Positions 40,659 to 49,943 of a DNA stretch of 64,000 nucleotides are shown in pieces. Made by a program: the position numbers and the translations under genes. The stretch comes from Gramella jeungdoensis (GTDB lineage: Bacteria; Bacteroidota; Bacteroidia; Flavobacteriales; Flavobacteriaceae): contig NZ_JAMSCK010000004.1 in NCBI RefSeq assembly GCF_023805255.1, positions 496,001-560,000 of the forward strand, given 5' to 3'. The notes below the pieces were generated by a model that was given only the letters and a program-made list of their open reading frames with translations, ran no database searches and was not told the DNA's origin. How positions within the stretch are numbered: the first letter of the stretch is position 1; each line of letters opens with the position of its first letter.

Positions 40659-41288
40659 ATGGAGCCATTTATAAAAGAGGCATGTATAGAAAATTTGGAC
40701 CAGGCCCTAAAAGCTCAAAGAAATGGAGCTGATAGAATTGAACTTTGTGAACATCTGGATCTGGAAGGCTTAACTCCTTCCCACAACCTCATCAAAGAAG
40801 CAAATCGGCAATTGAAAATTCCCTTACGAGTTATGATTCGTCCACGCGGGGGTGATTTTATTTATTCGGCCAGTGAAATAAAGCAGATGATAGCTTCCAT
40901 TAATTTTTGCAAAGAAATTGGAGTGGAAGGAGTGATTTTTGGGTTACTAACTTATAATAAAAAATTAGATCTGGAGAGAATAAGGTTATTAACCAATATA
41001 GCTGCACCTCTGAAAGTTGGCATTCACAAAGCTATAGATCACACAGGCAACCCATTAGAGAATTTAGAGGAATTATTAAAAATTCCTGGAATTACGAGTG
41101 TATTGACATCAGGAGGGGCGACAACAGCTTTAGAAGGTAAGGAAGTGATAAAGAAAATGCTTCAAATATCTGCGAATAAATTGGAAATTATTCCTGCCGG
41201 CAAAATATCAGAGACTAATTTATATGAATTACATGCATATTTTGGAGCCAGGGCTTATCACGGTAAACGTATCGTGGGAGATTTATGA
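40659..41288 (+). CDS. cutC: CutC-family protein
   Basis: A 209-residue TIM-barrel protein. KEACIENLDQALKAQRNGADRIELC at the N-terminus, the RPRGGDF motif and FGLLTYN are CutC hallmarks. It is somewhat shorter than enterobacterial CutC. An AGGAG stretch at 40647-40651 lies 7 bases before the ATG, one of the few Shine-Dalgarno-like sites in the window. The name refers to copper tolerance, but the molecular function is unsettled. Its position among sulfatases, GH27 and HexNAc genes hints at a role in amino-sugar metabolism here. Confidence 0.92.
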   Translation: MEPFIKEACIENLDQALKAQRNGADRIELCEHLDLEGLTPSHNLIKEANRQLKIPLRVMIRPRGGDFIYSASEIKQMIASINFCKEIGVEGVIFGLLTYNKKLDLERIRLLTNIAAPLKVGIHKAIDHTGNPLENLEELLKIPGITSVLTSGGATTALEGKEVIKKMLQISANKLEIIPAGKISETNLYELHAYFGARAYHGKRIVGDL

Positions 41289-41374
41289 AGATAATTTAAG
41301 GCTAACTAAAACAACTACGGGAAAATTGAGTGACTACTTTCCTTGAAAAGAATATAGTGCCAACATTAAATTCT

Positions 41375-42664
41375 TCATTCGAATTGAAAAACATTGTAAG
41401 GTAAGGATTCCCCTTGAATTTTTAATACCACTACTCCGTGGGACGGTACTTTCATACTGAGTTTATTTTGATTGGGTTGTAATTCCTTATGTTTCCAAAC
41501 ATCCCTGATAGTATTTTTCTTGCTCGGATCAATTCCTACATCTTCCATTTTAAAACTCATCCACTTGGAACTATCCGACCTATTTAGCAGTGCAACTGCT
41601 ACCTCGCCGCTTAGGGTACTTTTTAGTGGTTTTGCCCATACCTCCAAATCTCCTTCATCTTTTAATCTTCGCGCTTGATATACCAGGGGATCTTGGTTAA
41701 TATCAATCATTTCCTTATTTGTTAAAATATCCAGTGTTTGATCAGACATTTTTGTAAGATCGTTACCGGCAATTAGGGGAGAATTTAACATGCACCACAT
41801 ACTGAAATGAGTTTTATCTTCTTCAAAACTCATTCCTCTTCCCACCTGCAACATATCCATATCATTTACATGACCCGGACCGGAGTATTTCCACAAATTG
41901 GCATTTTGATCAACTATGTGCATTACAGATTCAAAGGTGTTTGCTATATCCCCTGCAATTCTCCACGAGTCAGCAGTATTTACTACCCATTCCCCTGGAA
42001 ATTCCCATCTACATATGTTATAAACTACTTCAGGGTTTATCTCTCGAATCATATTACCGATTTTGGTATATCTGATCTCATCATCAAGGCCTAACCATTC
42101 TCCACCGCACCAATCAACTTTTATAAAATCATAATCCCAATCATTTAGCATTAAAGTGAGATCGCTTCTTTCATGTCCATACAATCCCATACCCACACCT
42201 ATTGTATCTTTATCCCAATAAGAGGCGCAGGTATTGATCCCTGCATCTGTGTATATACCGGCCTTCAATCCTTTTTCATGTATATAATCGGCAAGATTCT
42301 TCATACCATTAGGAAATCTTGTCTTATGGACTAAAAGGTTTCCGTTTTCATCCCTTCCGCCAAAAAAACCATCATCAATATTGATATATTTATATCCAGC
42401 ATTCATAAGGCCAGTTTCAACTAATGCGTCTGCCTGGGCTTTTATTATCTTCTCATTTATGTTTACCCTATAGTTATTCCAGCTGGCCCAGCCCATAATA
42501 GGTACCTTGGGACGTAATACTTTTGATTGGTCATCCCTCACTGTCTTATCCGCATTATTACATGAAGAAATAAAAATCAATGACAACAAAACAAAACCAA
42601 TATATAAATTACAGCTTCCTCGCATATTGAAACTTTTATAATTATAAACTCTTAATTCTTTCAT
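41375..42664 (-). CDS. GH27 alpha-galactosidase-like enzyme, lipoprotein
   Basis: A 429-residue GH27 enzyme. Lipobox FISSC (Cys35) follows a hydrophobic helix; an internal ATG at 42625 would give a shorter, more usual signal peptide and may be the true start. The barrel begins PIMGWASWNNY. The nucleophile is D184 in IKVDWCGG and the acid/base D239 in RIAGDI. It differs clearly from the GH27 at 17717. It is 17 bases after acs on the same strand. Release of alpha-Gal or alpha-GalNAc is expected. Confidence 0.9.
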   Translation of the reverse strand: MKELRVYNYKSFNMRGSCNLYIGFVLLSLIFISSCNNADKTVRDDQSKVLRPKVPIMGWASWNNYRVNINEKIIKAQADALVETGLMNAGYKYINIDDGFFGGRDENGNLLVHKTRFPNGMKNLADYIHEKGLKAGIYTDAGINTCASYWDKDTIGVGMGLYGHERSDLTLMLNDWDYDFIKVDWCGGEWLGLDDEIRYTKIGNMIREINPEVVYNICRWEFPGEWVVNTADSWRIAGDIANTFESVMHIVDQNANLWKYSGPGHVNDMDMLQVGRGMSFEEDKTHFSMWCMLNSPLIAGNDLTKMSDQTLDILTNKEMIDINQDPLVYQARRLKDEGDLEVWAKPLKSTLSGEVAVALLNRSDSSKWMSFKMEDVGIDPSKKNTIRDVWKHKELQPNQNKLSMKVPSHGVVVLKIQGESLPYNVFQFE

Positions 42665-42681
42665 TAAGTTTTCGTATAGTA

Positions 42682-44586
42682 TCAGCTATTTTTAATAAGG
42701 CTATCTACTATTTCGGGATTAAGTAAAGTAGATGTATCGCCGAGATCTGAAGTATCATTGGAAGCTATCTTTCTAAGTATTCTTCTCATGATCTTACCGC
42801 TTCGGGTCTTAGGTAAGCCCTCCACAAACTGAATTTTATCAGGTTTGGCGATCGGCCCGATCTTATCTGAGATCTGCTGATTGATCTCCTTACGTAAATT
42901 ATCCTGGTTCCGGTATTCTCCAGATTCTTTAAGAATAACAAAGGCACACAAAGCATTCCCTTTCACCTCATGCGGGAAGCCGACAACAGCCGTCTCAGCC
43001 ACAGCAGGGTGTTCGTCAATGGCATCTTCAATTGGTGCGGTCCCAAGGTTATGGCCGGAAACGATGATAACATCATCTACCCTACCTGTAATCCTGTAAT
43101 ATCCTACCTCGTCCCGAAGGGCGCCATCTCCGGTAAAATATTTATCCTTAAAGGCTGAAAAATAGGTGTCACGATACCTTTCATGATTTCCCCAGATGGT
43201 ACGGGCCATAGAAGGCCAGGGGAATTTTATACAAAGTCGGCCATCTACCTGATTACCTTTTATCTCCTCTCCGTTTTCATCCATCAGGACCGGTTGGATA
43301 CCCGGGAATGGAAGAGTAGCAAAAGTAGGTTTCGTGGGGGTCGCGAACGGGATTGGTGAGATCATAATTCCACCTGTCTCCGTCTGCCACCAGGTATCAA
43401 CAATGGGACTTTTCCCTTTTCCTATATTGTCATTATACCAGTGCCAGGCTTCTTCATTAATCGGTTCTCCCACGGTTCCCAGAACTTTAATGGAAGAAAG
43501 ATCATATTTATCTACCAGGTCCACGCTTTTTTTAGCCAGGGCGCGTATGGCAGTTGGCGCCGTATAGAATTGATTCACCTTATGTTTTTCAACGATTTCC
43601 CAGAACCTTCCAAAATCGGGATAGGAAGGAACACCTTCAAACATCACCGTGGTTGCTCCGTTAAGTAATGGGCCATAAATTATATAAGAATGGCCGGTGA
43701 TCCAACCAATATCAGCGGTACACCAATACACATCATCGTTCTCATATTTGAATATATTCTTAAAGGTATAGGCCGAGTAGACCATATAACCTGCGGTGGT
43801 GTGCAACATTCCTTTTGGCTTGCCGGTAGACCCGGAAGTATAAAGGATGAACAAAGGATCTTCGGCGTCCATGATTTCGGGAGCGCACTCATCTGAAGCC
43901 TCCGCCATTAAAGGAGCCAGCCACTTATCGCGGCCTTCCTTCATATCCACATCTGCACCTGTTCTCTTTGCCACCAGTACTGTATTCACATCGGGGCAGT
44001 CTTCGAGGGCTTTATCCACAATTCCCTTAAGATCGATGGTCTTAGATCCACGAAAAGACCCGTCGGCCGTAATAAGCATTTTACAATCGGCATCCAGGGT
44101 TCTGGTAGCCAGCGCAGAAGAAGAGAATCCGGCAAACACTACCGAATGTATCGCTCCTATCCTGGCGCAGGCCAGAACGGCGTAAGCCAGCTCAGGGATC
44201 ATTGGCAGATATATGCATACCCTATCCCCTTTTTCAATTCCATGGCTCTTTAAGACATTAGCAAACTTATTGACTTTCTTATGCAGTTCCCTAAAACTTA
44301 AATGTAAGGCTTTCTCATCGGGGTCATTGGGTTCCCAGATGATCGCGGTCTTTTCACCATTTGTAAGCAGGTGCCTGTCTATACAATTTTCGGTAATGTT
44401 AAGCTTGGCATTTTCGAACCATTTCACTTCGGGTTTTGAAAAATCCCAGCTAAGCACATTATCCCATTTCTTCCTCCAAACAAAATGTTCCTCGGCTACT
44501 TCCTGCCAGAAATTCTCCGGCTCTCTTACAGATTTTCTATATACCTGAAAATATTCCTCCAGATTCTTAATGTGATAATTACTCAT
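42682..44586 (-). CDS. acs: Acetyl-CoA synthetase (AMP-forming)
   Basis: A 634-residue ANL-superfamily enzyme of the usual Acs length. The P-loop-like YTSGSTGKPKG, the adenine-binding DTWWQTETGG, the hinge TGRVDDVIIVSGHNLGT and the C-terminal lysine in TRSGKIMRRIL are present. It activates acetate, which the surrounding deacetylation steps (HexNAc phosphates, O-acetyl sialates) would release. The gene is visibly richer in G+C than its neighbours. Confidence 0.95.
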   Translation of the reverse strand: MSNYHIKNLEEYFQVYRKSVREPENFWQEVAEEHFVWRKKWDNVLSWDFSKPEVKWFENAKLNITENCIDRHLLTNGEKTAIIWEPNDPDEKALHLSFRELHKKVNKFANVLKSHGIEKGDRVCIYLPMIPELAYAVLACARIGAIHSVVFAGFSSSALATRTLDADCKMLITADGSFRGSKTIDLKGIVDKALEDCPDVNTVLVAKRTGADVDMKEGRDKWLAPLMAEASDECAPEIMDAEDPLFILYTSGSTGKPKGMLHTTAGYMVYSAYTFKNIFKYENDDVYWCTADIGWITGHSYIIYGPLLNGATTVMFEGVPSYPDFGRFWEIVEKHKVNQFYTAPTAIRALAKKSVDLVDKYDLSSIKVLGTVGEPINEEAWHWYNDNIGKGKSPIVDTWWQTETGGIMISPIPFATPTKPTFATLPFPGIQPVLMDENGEEIKGNQVDGRLCIKFPWPSMARTIWGNHERYRDTYFSAFKDKYFTGDGALRDEVGYYRITGRVDDVIIVSGHNLGTAPIEDAIDEHPAVAETAVVGFPHEVKGNALCAFVILKESGEYRNQDNLRKEINQQISDKIGPIAKPDKIQFVEGLPKTRSGKIMRRILRKIASNDTSDLGDTSTLLNPEIVDSLIKNS

Positions 44587-44690
44587 ATGATATTTTTTGA
44601 ATGATTAAATGCAGTATCTACTAAACTGGTTAGATCTACATTGTATCTTAGAATTTATTCTAGTTAGCTATTTATTCAATCCACGTAATT

Positions 44691-45842
44691 TTATTTCCTC
44701 GCTAAATGTAATGGCAGGTCTTCTACCCTATTGCAACATAACTGATCCATCACCTGTTTGAACTGGGTTTTGAGAATGCTTATAGTATGATCTCCACCTT
44801 CGTTTCCGAGGGCTGCGGCACCATACATGAATGAGCGTCCCATAAATGTGAATTTTGCTCCCGAAGCGATTGCTCTGGCAATATCTGGTCCCGACCGCAG
44901 GCCACTATCCATCATTATCTCAATTTGATCAGAGTATTTCTCAGTGATATTCTGAAGGGAATGTATAGTAGACTCTCCTGCATCCAGTTGTCTGCCACCA
45001 TGATTGGAAACAATGATCCCGTCAAAGCCCATTCTTATGGCATCTTCGGTGTCCTGCTGGGAAGCTACGCCCTTTAAAACAAGTTTCCCCTTCCATTTAT
45101 CACGAATGGGTTTAATAAGCTCTTCATTGAGCCTACCCGAGAAGGTTCTGTCCATAAACTGTCCAAGCTGTTTTAAGTTCAACCCCTCCGGAGTATATGG
45201 TTTGAGGTTTTCAAAAGTAGGTTGCCCGTATTTAAGCGTGTTAATAGCCCAGGCCGGCTTTCCCAGGATCTGAAGTATATTCCTTACCGACATTTTTGGA
45301 GGTAAGGCCAGACCGTTCCTGATATCTCTGGGACGGTATCCAAAAGTGGGCACATCACAGAGCAGTACTAGCACCGGGCAGCCTGCATCGGCGGCCCTGT
45401 TCAGAATATCATTTCTAACCGAATCTTCAACCGGATTATATAGCTGGAACCAGGCCCGGCCATCGGTGAGCCTGCTCGCCTCTTCAATATCCATAGTGGT
45501 TACTGTGCTTAAAACAAAAGGAATGTTGTGTTCATTCGCTGCTTTAGCAAGTATCTGCGGAGAATTTGGCCACATTAGCCCCTGTAAACCTACGGGCGCA
45601 ATCCCAAATGGTGCATCAAATTCCATCCCCAGAACTCTGGTTTTTGTGGAACTTTCCCCGTAATTCTGAAGGTACCTTGGCTCGAGCTGAACGTCCCTTA
45701 TTTCTGCCGTATTCCGGTAAATATTCACATCGTCATTACATCCACCGTCCAGATATTCAAATGCAAATGCCGGCACTCTTTTCTTAGCTTTTTTCCTTAG
45801 ATCGTCTACTGATGGATATTTTGAATTAAATGTATAACTCAT
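44691..45842 (-). CDS. lldD: FMN-dependent L-lactate dehydrogenase
   Basis: A 383-residue alpha-hydroxyacid dehydrogenase of the LldD/glycolate oxidase family. AFEYLDGGCNDD near the N-terminus, the catalytic His in SNHGGRQLD and the FMN-binding DSGLRSGPDIARAIASGA are intact. L-lactate is an end product of the non-phosphorylative fucose route encoded just upstream, so this enzyme would feed it to pyruvate. Together with acs it forms a G+C-richer patch. Confidence 0.92.
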   Translation of the reverse strand: MSYTFNSKYPSVDDLRKKAKKRVPAFAFEYLDGGCNDDVNIYRNTAEIRDVQLEPRYLQNYGESSTKTRVLGMEFDAPFGIAPVGLQGLMWPNSPQILAKAANEHNIPFVLSTVTTMDIEEASRLTDGRAWFQLYNPVEDSVRNDILNRAADAGCPVLVLLCDVPTFGYRPRDIRNGLALPPKMSVRNILQILGKPAWAINTLKYGQPTFENLKPYTPEGLNLKQLGQFMDRTFSGRLNEELIKPIRDKWKGKLVLKGVASQQDTEDAIRMGFDGIIVSNHGGRQLDAGESTIHSLQNITEKYSDQIEIMMDSGLRSGPDIARAIASGAKFTFMGRSFMYGAAALGNEGGDHTISILKTQFKQVMDQLCCNRVEDLPLHLARK

Positions 45843-45893
45843 ACAGGTTAAGTGTCTATGAAATAAATAGTTAATTCAAATATTAACAGGTTA

Positions 45894-46241
45894 TTAATTA
45901 TCTTTCTCGAGCTCAAAAATTTTATCCATCAACACCCATTTTTCACCCGGCTTGGATCCAGGCAGGGATTTTTGATATTTCCACATAAGATTTTCCCATT
46001 CCTGTACAATCGGATTCTTTTGGTCTAATTGATTTTTCTTTTCAAGACTGAAATTTGCATCAGTTTCAAGGATCATAAAAAGCCTGGTTTTAATTCGATA
46101 TATCTCTAGCTTCTCCACACCAGAATTTATAATTGCATCTTCGATTTCTGGCCAGACCTTTTTATGATAATTTTCATATTCCCGAATTAATTCGGAGTCA
46201 TTTATAAGATCCAGAGCAAAACAAAATCTCTGATTTTTCAT
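45894..46241 (-). CDS. L-rhamnose/L-fucose mutarotase family (RhaM-like)
   Basis: I use ATG 46241, giving 115 residues, the usual size; the longer TTG-initiated frame adds 13 residues overlapping the fucP end. RFCFALDLIND, EYENYHKKVWPEI and IYRIKTRLFMILE match the RhaM-type fold. It interconverts sugar anomers so that the dehydrogenase receives the right form. The context (FucP, fucosidases) favours L-fucose over rhamnose. It lies at the distal end of the fucose operon. Confidence 0.88.
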   Translation of the reverse strand: MKNQRFCFALDLINDSELIREYENYHKKVWPEIEDAIINSGVEKLEIYRIKTRLFMILETDANFSLEKKNQLDQKNPIVQEWENLMWKYQKSLPGSKPGEKWVLMDKIFELEKDN

Positions 46242-46266
46242 ATCTCCTACTTTTTTATAATCAACT

Positions 46267-47577
46267 TTATCCTTTTTCAAATTTTTTATAAACCATTATT
46301 CCGTAATATGTAATAAACAGAAAGCATAGAAATGGCAATACAAATGAAAAATTAACTTCCGGAACTCCTAAGATTAATACATCATTAACCTCAACACCAC
46401 CTAAATCAATGATCAAACCTTGTAATTGGGGCATTAATGCTCCTCCAACGATAGCCATCACCAGCCCAGCAGCTCCAATTTTCGCTTCCTCTTCCTTTAA
46501 TCCTTTTAATGCAATTCCATAAATTGTAGGAAACATAATAGACATAAATAGGGATATAGAAACAAGTGAATACAAACCGATAAATCCTACCACAAAAATG
46601 GTTAGAACGGCACAGAGACCCGCCAGGATACTAAAAGTTGCAAGTAGTTTACCCGAACTAATAAACCGTAGCAAATAAGTCCCTATAGCTCGACCTGCCA
46701 GAAAGATAATAAAGGCCACGAATTGATAGTTTGCCGCAATATGACTTTCTATACCAATTGCTTCAGAATATTGATAAATGTATGTCCAGCACATGATTTG
46801 TGCACCAACGTAAAATACCTGGGCTAATACCCCCTGAATATATTTCTTATTATTAAACAGTCTAATAAAGGTATCTTTTAAGGGAGGAATTCCATTATGG
46901 TCCTTCGCTTGAGGCATCTTGTTAAACGCTATTAAAAGAAAAACACCTATAACAACAAAACCTAAAATGACGTAAGGGTCTCTAATTATCATTAAATCTG
47001 AGGTCCGAATGAGAATTTTTTGAGTTTCTGTCAGTAGGCTAAAATTATCTATATCATCGGACTTTAACTGTTTTAAAACGAAATACTGTGCTACCAATAA
47101 GCCTCCAATTAAGCCTACCGGGTTAAATGCTTGGGCAAGATTTAATCTTTGAGTTGCAGTTTGTTCCGGCCCCATAGCCAATATATAAGGGTTGGCCGTA
47201 GTTTCAAGGAAAGCCAGTCCAAAAGTTAATATATATAGGCCTAAACAAAAGAACCAAAATTCTTCAGTAAGTGCTGCAGGATAAAACAAGATGGCTCCTG
47301 CTGCATATAAACCCAACCCAATTAAAACACCTGTTTTATAACTGAATTTTCGCACAAAAAGTGCGGCTGGGAGGGCCATACTAAAATATCCTCCATAAAA
47401 TGCCATTTGTACCCAGGAAGCTTCAGTATTAGATAGTTCTAATACTTTTTTAAAGGCTTGTACCATTGGGTCCGTCACTGCATTAGCAAACCCCCAGAGG
47501 GCAAATAGAGATGTAATAAGAATAAAAGGCAGTAAGTTTTTTTTAGGCACTACCTTGGTAAGCGGTTTATACGACAT
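46267..47577 (-). CDS. fucP: L-fucose:proton symporter (MFS)
   Basis: A 436-residue major-facilitator protein with 12 predicted helices. FALWGFANAVTDPMVQAFK in helix 1, FYGGYFSMALPAALF and LETTANPYILAMGPEQTATQRLNLAQ are diagnostic of the FucP/GluP subfamily. It brings free L-fucose (or the related L-galactose) into the cytoplasm. It lies between an SDR gene (10 bases) and the mutarotase, in the fucose operon. Confidence 0.92.
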   Translation of the reverse strand: MSYKPLTKVVPKKNLLPFILITSLFALWGFANAVTDPMVQAFKKVLELSNTEASWVQMAFYGGYFSMALPAALFVRKFSYKTGVLIGLGLYAAGAILFYPAALTEEFWFFCLGLYILTFGLAFLETTANPYILAMGPEQTATQRLNLAQAFNPVGLIGGLLVAQYFVLKQLKSDDIDNFSLLTETQKILIRTSDLMIIRDPYVILGFVVIGVFLLIAFNKMPQAKDHNGIPPLKDTFIRLFNNKKYIQGVLAQVFYVGAQIMCWTYIYQYSEAIGIESHIAANYQFVAFIIFLAGRAIGTYLLRFISSGKLLATFSILAGLCAVLTIFVVGFIGLYSLVSISLFMSIMFPTIYGIALKGLKEEEAKIGAAGLVMAIVGGALMPQLQGLIIDLGGVEVNDVLILGVPEVNFSFVLPFLCFLFITYYGIMVYKKFEKG

Positions 47578-47587
47578 ACATTATTAA

Positions 47588-48370
47588 TTAAGTTAATGAT
47601 CGATCTAAATGGATATAACCCCCATCGGGAATTATAAACTGCCCTGTGGTATGAGACGACCTTGATGAAATAATGAACAAGGCGGTTGCTGCAATTTCCA
47701 TATCGGTTGTCATACGATTACCTAACGGAATTTTAGTTTCGATTTTTTTCCTTTTTTCAGCGGGATCTTCAAAACTATCTAACCAGCTTTTATACAAAGG
47801 GGTCATGACTTCAGCTGGCAGTATGGCATTAACCCTTATTCCATACGAGAGTAACTCAGCAGCCCATTCCCTCGTTAAGGCTAACTGTGCTCCTTTCGCC
47901 GCCGCGTAACCTGAGGTTCCACCCTGCCCGGATAAGGCTACTTTAGAACTTATATTCAGTATATTTCCTTTGGTTGTCTTAAGAAATGGCAGGCAATAAT
48001 GCGTCATTTCGTAATAGTGGTTGACATTATTAAAGAGAGAAATTTTAAACTCTTCTGGAGTTCCCGATTCCAGACCTACATTATCATTGACTCCTGCATT
48101 GTTCACCAAAGCATCTATCTTACCAAGCTTATTTATTACCTCTTCAACAATACCTCTACATTCTCCCTCCTTATTTAGATCCCCCTCTATATAAATTCCT
48201 TTTTGATTTTTCGAATTGAGTTCCCTTTCCAAAACTTCACCTCCCTCTTTATTTCGGCCCACAAAGACCGGTATAGCTCCTTCCAGGGAAAGGCTTCGTG
48301 AGATTGCCCCACCTATGCCTCTGGTACCACCTGTGACAATAATTACTTTATCCTGTAAGTTTAAATCCAT
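47588..48370 (-). CDS. SDR-family oxidoreductase, probable L-fucose dehydrogenase
   Basis: A 260-residue classical short-chain dehydrogenase: cofactor motif TGGTRGIGGAI (about 14-24), NNAGV, catalytic Ser and the Y-x-x-x-K motif in SGYAAAKGAQ. Adjacent to FucP and the mutarotase, it is the better candidate for oxidising L-fucose to L-fuconolactone. The second SDR at 58104 would take the later step. The assignment between the two is positional and could be reversed. Confidence 0.88.
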   Translation of the reverse strand: MDLNLQDKVIIVTGGTRGIGGAISRSLSLEGAIPVFVGRNKEGGEVLERELNSKNQKGIYIEGDLNKEGECRGIVEEVINKLGKIDALVNNAGVNDNVGLESGTPEEFKISLFNNVNHYYEMTHYCLPFLKTTKGNILNISSKVALSGQGGTSGYAAAKGAQLALTREWAAELLSYGIRVNAILPAEVMTPLYKSWLDSFEDPAEKRKKIETKIPLGNRMTTDMEIAATALFIISSRSSHTTGQFIIPDGGYIHLDRSLT

Positions 48371-48395
48371 ATTTTAAATTTTATAGAATGCTCCT

Positions 48396-49943
48396 TTAGA
48401 ATTTTAAATTTTTAAAAGTTTCCAAAGGATAATCAAGCTTTTGTCCATTCTCCTTATAAAAGGGCAATTGAGCATCCGTATTTTTTAAGAATTGAGTTAA
48501 TGATTTTACTAAACTGAAGGCTAGCTTAGGATATTGATAAAATAGATTCTCAGTTTCCCCAATATCTTTAGCAAGATTATATAATTCAAAATGCTGAGTT
48601 TTATAAAAATAAATCAATTTCCACTCTCCTTTTCTAATAGCACTACCTGGTCCTATTCCTGGGCCGGAACCACCCCATTTATTGGGAAAATGCCATACGA
48701 TGGGACGGTTGTCTGATTTATATGGTTCATCCTCAAGAAGGGGTTTGAATGAAATTCCATCAACGATTTGAGGTTTTGAAACGTTCTTAATTTTCGTGAT
48801 CTCAAGTATACTTGGAAAGAAATCTTCTATTATAACATATTGATCTACTACTTTTCCGGGTTTGTACTTTCCGGGCCACGAGACCAACATTGGTACTCTA
48901 ATCCCACCTTCATAAAGTGAACCTTTACCACTGGCGAGAGGTTTATTGTGCGTATGAGGAGTACCACCTCTGGCGTGCGCACTTAGTCCTCCATTATCAG
49001 AAATAAATAAAATTATGGTGTTATCCATAATTTGTTTTCTATCCAGAAAATCCATTATATCACCAAGACTTTTATCCATTCCCTCGAGCATTGAAGCATA
49101 GCTTGCTTCAGTTCTATTAAGACCAGCATCTAAGTATTTCTGCAGATAGCGGGGATCCCCCATAATAGGTACATGCACTGCATAGTGGCTCATATGAAGA
49201 AAAAATGGTTTCTTATTCACCATAGGGTCAATTGCAGCCAGGGCTTCCCGGGTAATAGCTTCGGTAAGAAATATATCTTTACCATGATACTTTTCCAAAC
49301 CAGGTACTGCCCAAACACTTTTGTCGGGTTTTCCAACACCGAAATTTTCTGTTCCCAAATAACTCTCCGGTGCTCCGGCAGCATGTCCCGCGATATTCAC
49401 ATCAAAACCAAGGTTGAGTGGATCGGCACCCGGGGTACCAATAGCTCCTAAATGTGCTTTTCCTGCGTGGATCGTATAATATCCATTCTCCTTCAAAATC
49501 TGAGGTAAAGCTTTGGCATAAAAACTATTTTCTACTCCAGGTTTCTGACTTAGACCATTCATATTCCACACCGGAAAACTTAGCTGGTTATCGACTGCAT
49601 CCTGGGAGAGGTTCTTTCGAAGCGTCCAATTGGTAACTTTATGACGAGCAGCATTAGAACCGGTTAATAAGCTAACTCTTGAAGGCGAACAAATTGGCGT
49701 AGCATAAGCCTGAGTGAATTTCACTCCTTTAGCGGCAAGACGCTCCATATTAGGAGTGTGATAAGTCCGGTTTAATTTCGTAATAGTAGTATCGAAGGGA
49801 ACAGAGGTATCCTGCCAACCCATATCATCTACCACGAACAATATTATATTGGGAGAAGTATTTATTTTTTTTTGTTGGGAAAAGCCACATAATGTGGAAC
49901 TTAAAATAATGCAAATAATTAAAAAGAGATTCAGTTCTTTCAT
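48396..49943 (-). CDS. S1-type formylglycine sulfatase, exported
   Basis: A 515-residue sulfatase with a signal peptide (about 1-22, ending CGFS). VVDDMGWQD and the maturation motif C85-S-P-S-R are intact, followed by ISDNGGLSAHARGG. It overlaps the GH95 gene by 4 bases (ATGA) and lies inside the fucose operon, so its target is probably a sulfate on fucose or on the neighbouring sugar. It is the fourth sulfatase of the window. Confidence 0.93.
   Translation of the reverse strand: MKELNLFLIICIILSSTLCGFSQQKKINTSPNIILFVVDDMGWQDTSVPFDTTITKLNRTYHTPNMERLAAKGVKFTQAYATPICSPSRVSLLTGSNAARHKVTNWTLRKNLSQDAVDNQLSFPVWNMNGLSQKPGVENSFYAKALPQILKENGYYTIHAGKAHLGAIGTPGADPLNLGFDVNIAGHAAGAPESYLGTENFGVGKPDKSVWAVPGLEKYHGKDIFLTEAITREALAAIDPMVNKKPFFLHMSHYAVHVPIMGDPRYLQKYLDAGLNRTEASYASMLEGMDKSLGDIMDFLDRKQIMDNTIILFISDNGGLSAHARGGTPHTHNKPLASGKGSLYEGGIRVPMLVSWPGKYKPGKVVDQYVIIEDFFPSILEITKIKNVSKPQIVDGISFKPLLEDEPYKSDNRPIVWHFPNKWGGSGPGIGPGSAIRKGEWKLIYFYKTQHFELYNLAKDIGETENLFYQYPKLAFSLVKSLTQFLKNTDAQLPFYKENGQKLDYPLETFKNLKF

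Noticed and set aside
42889-42898. CTTACGTAAA, similar to the candidate DeoR motif
   Set aside because: Inside the acs coding sequence, 9 of 10 bases, no promoter nearby; judged chance.
43847-44185. A 112-codon plus-strand frame inside acs
   Set aside because: It is antisense to a strongly conserved gene; open frames arise there from the higher G+C content.
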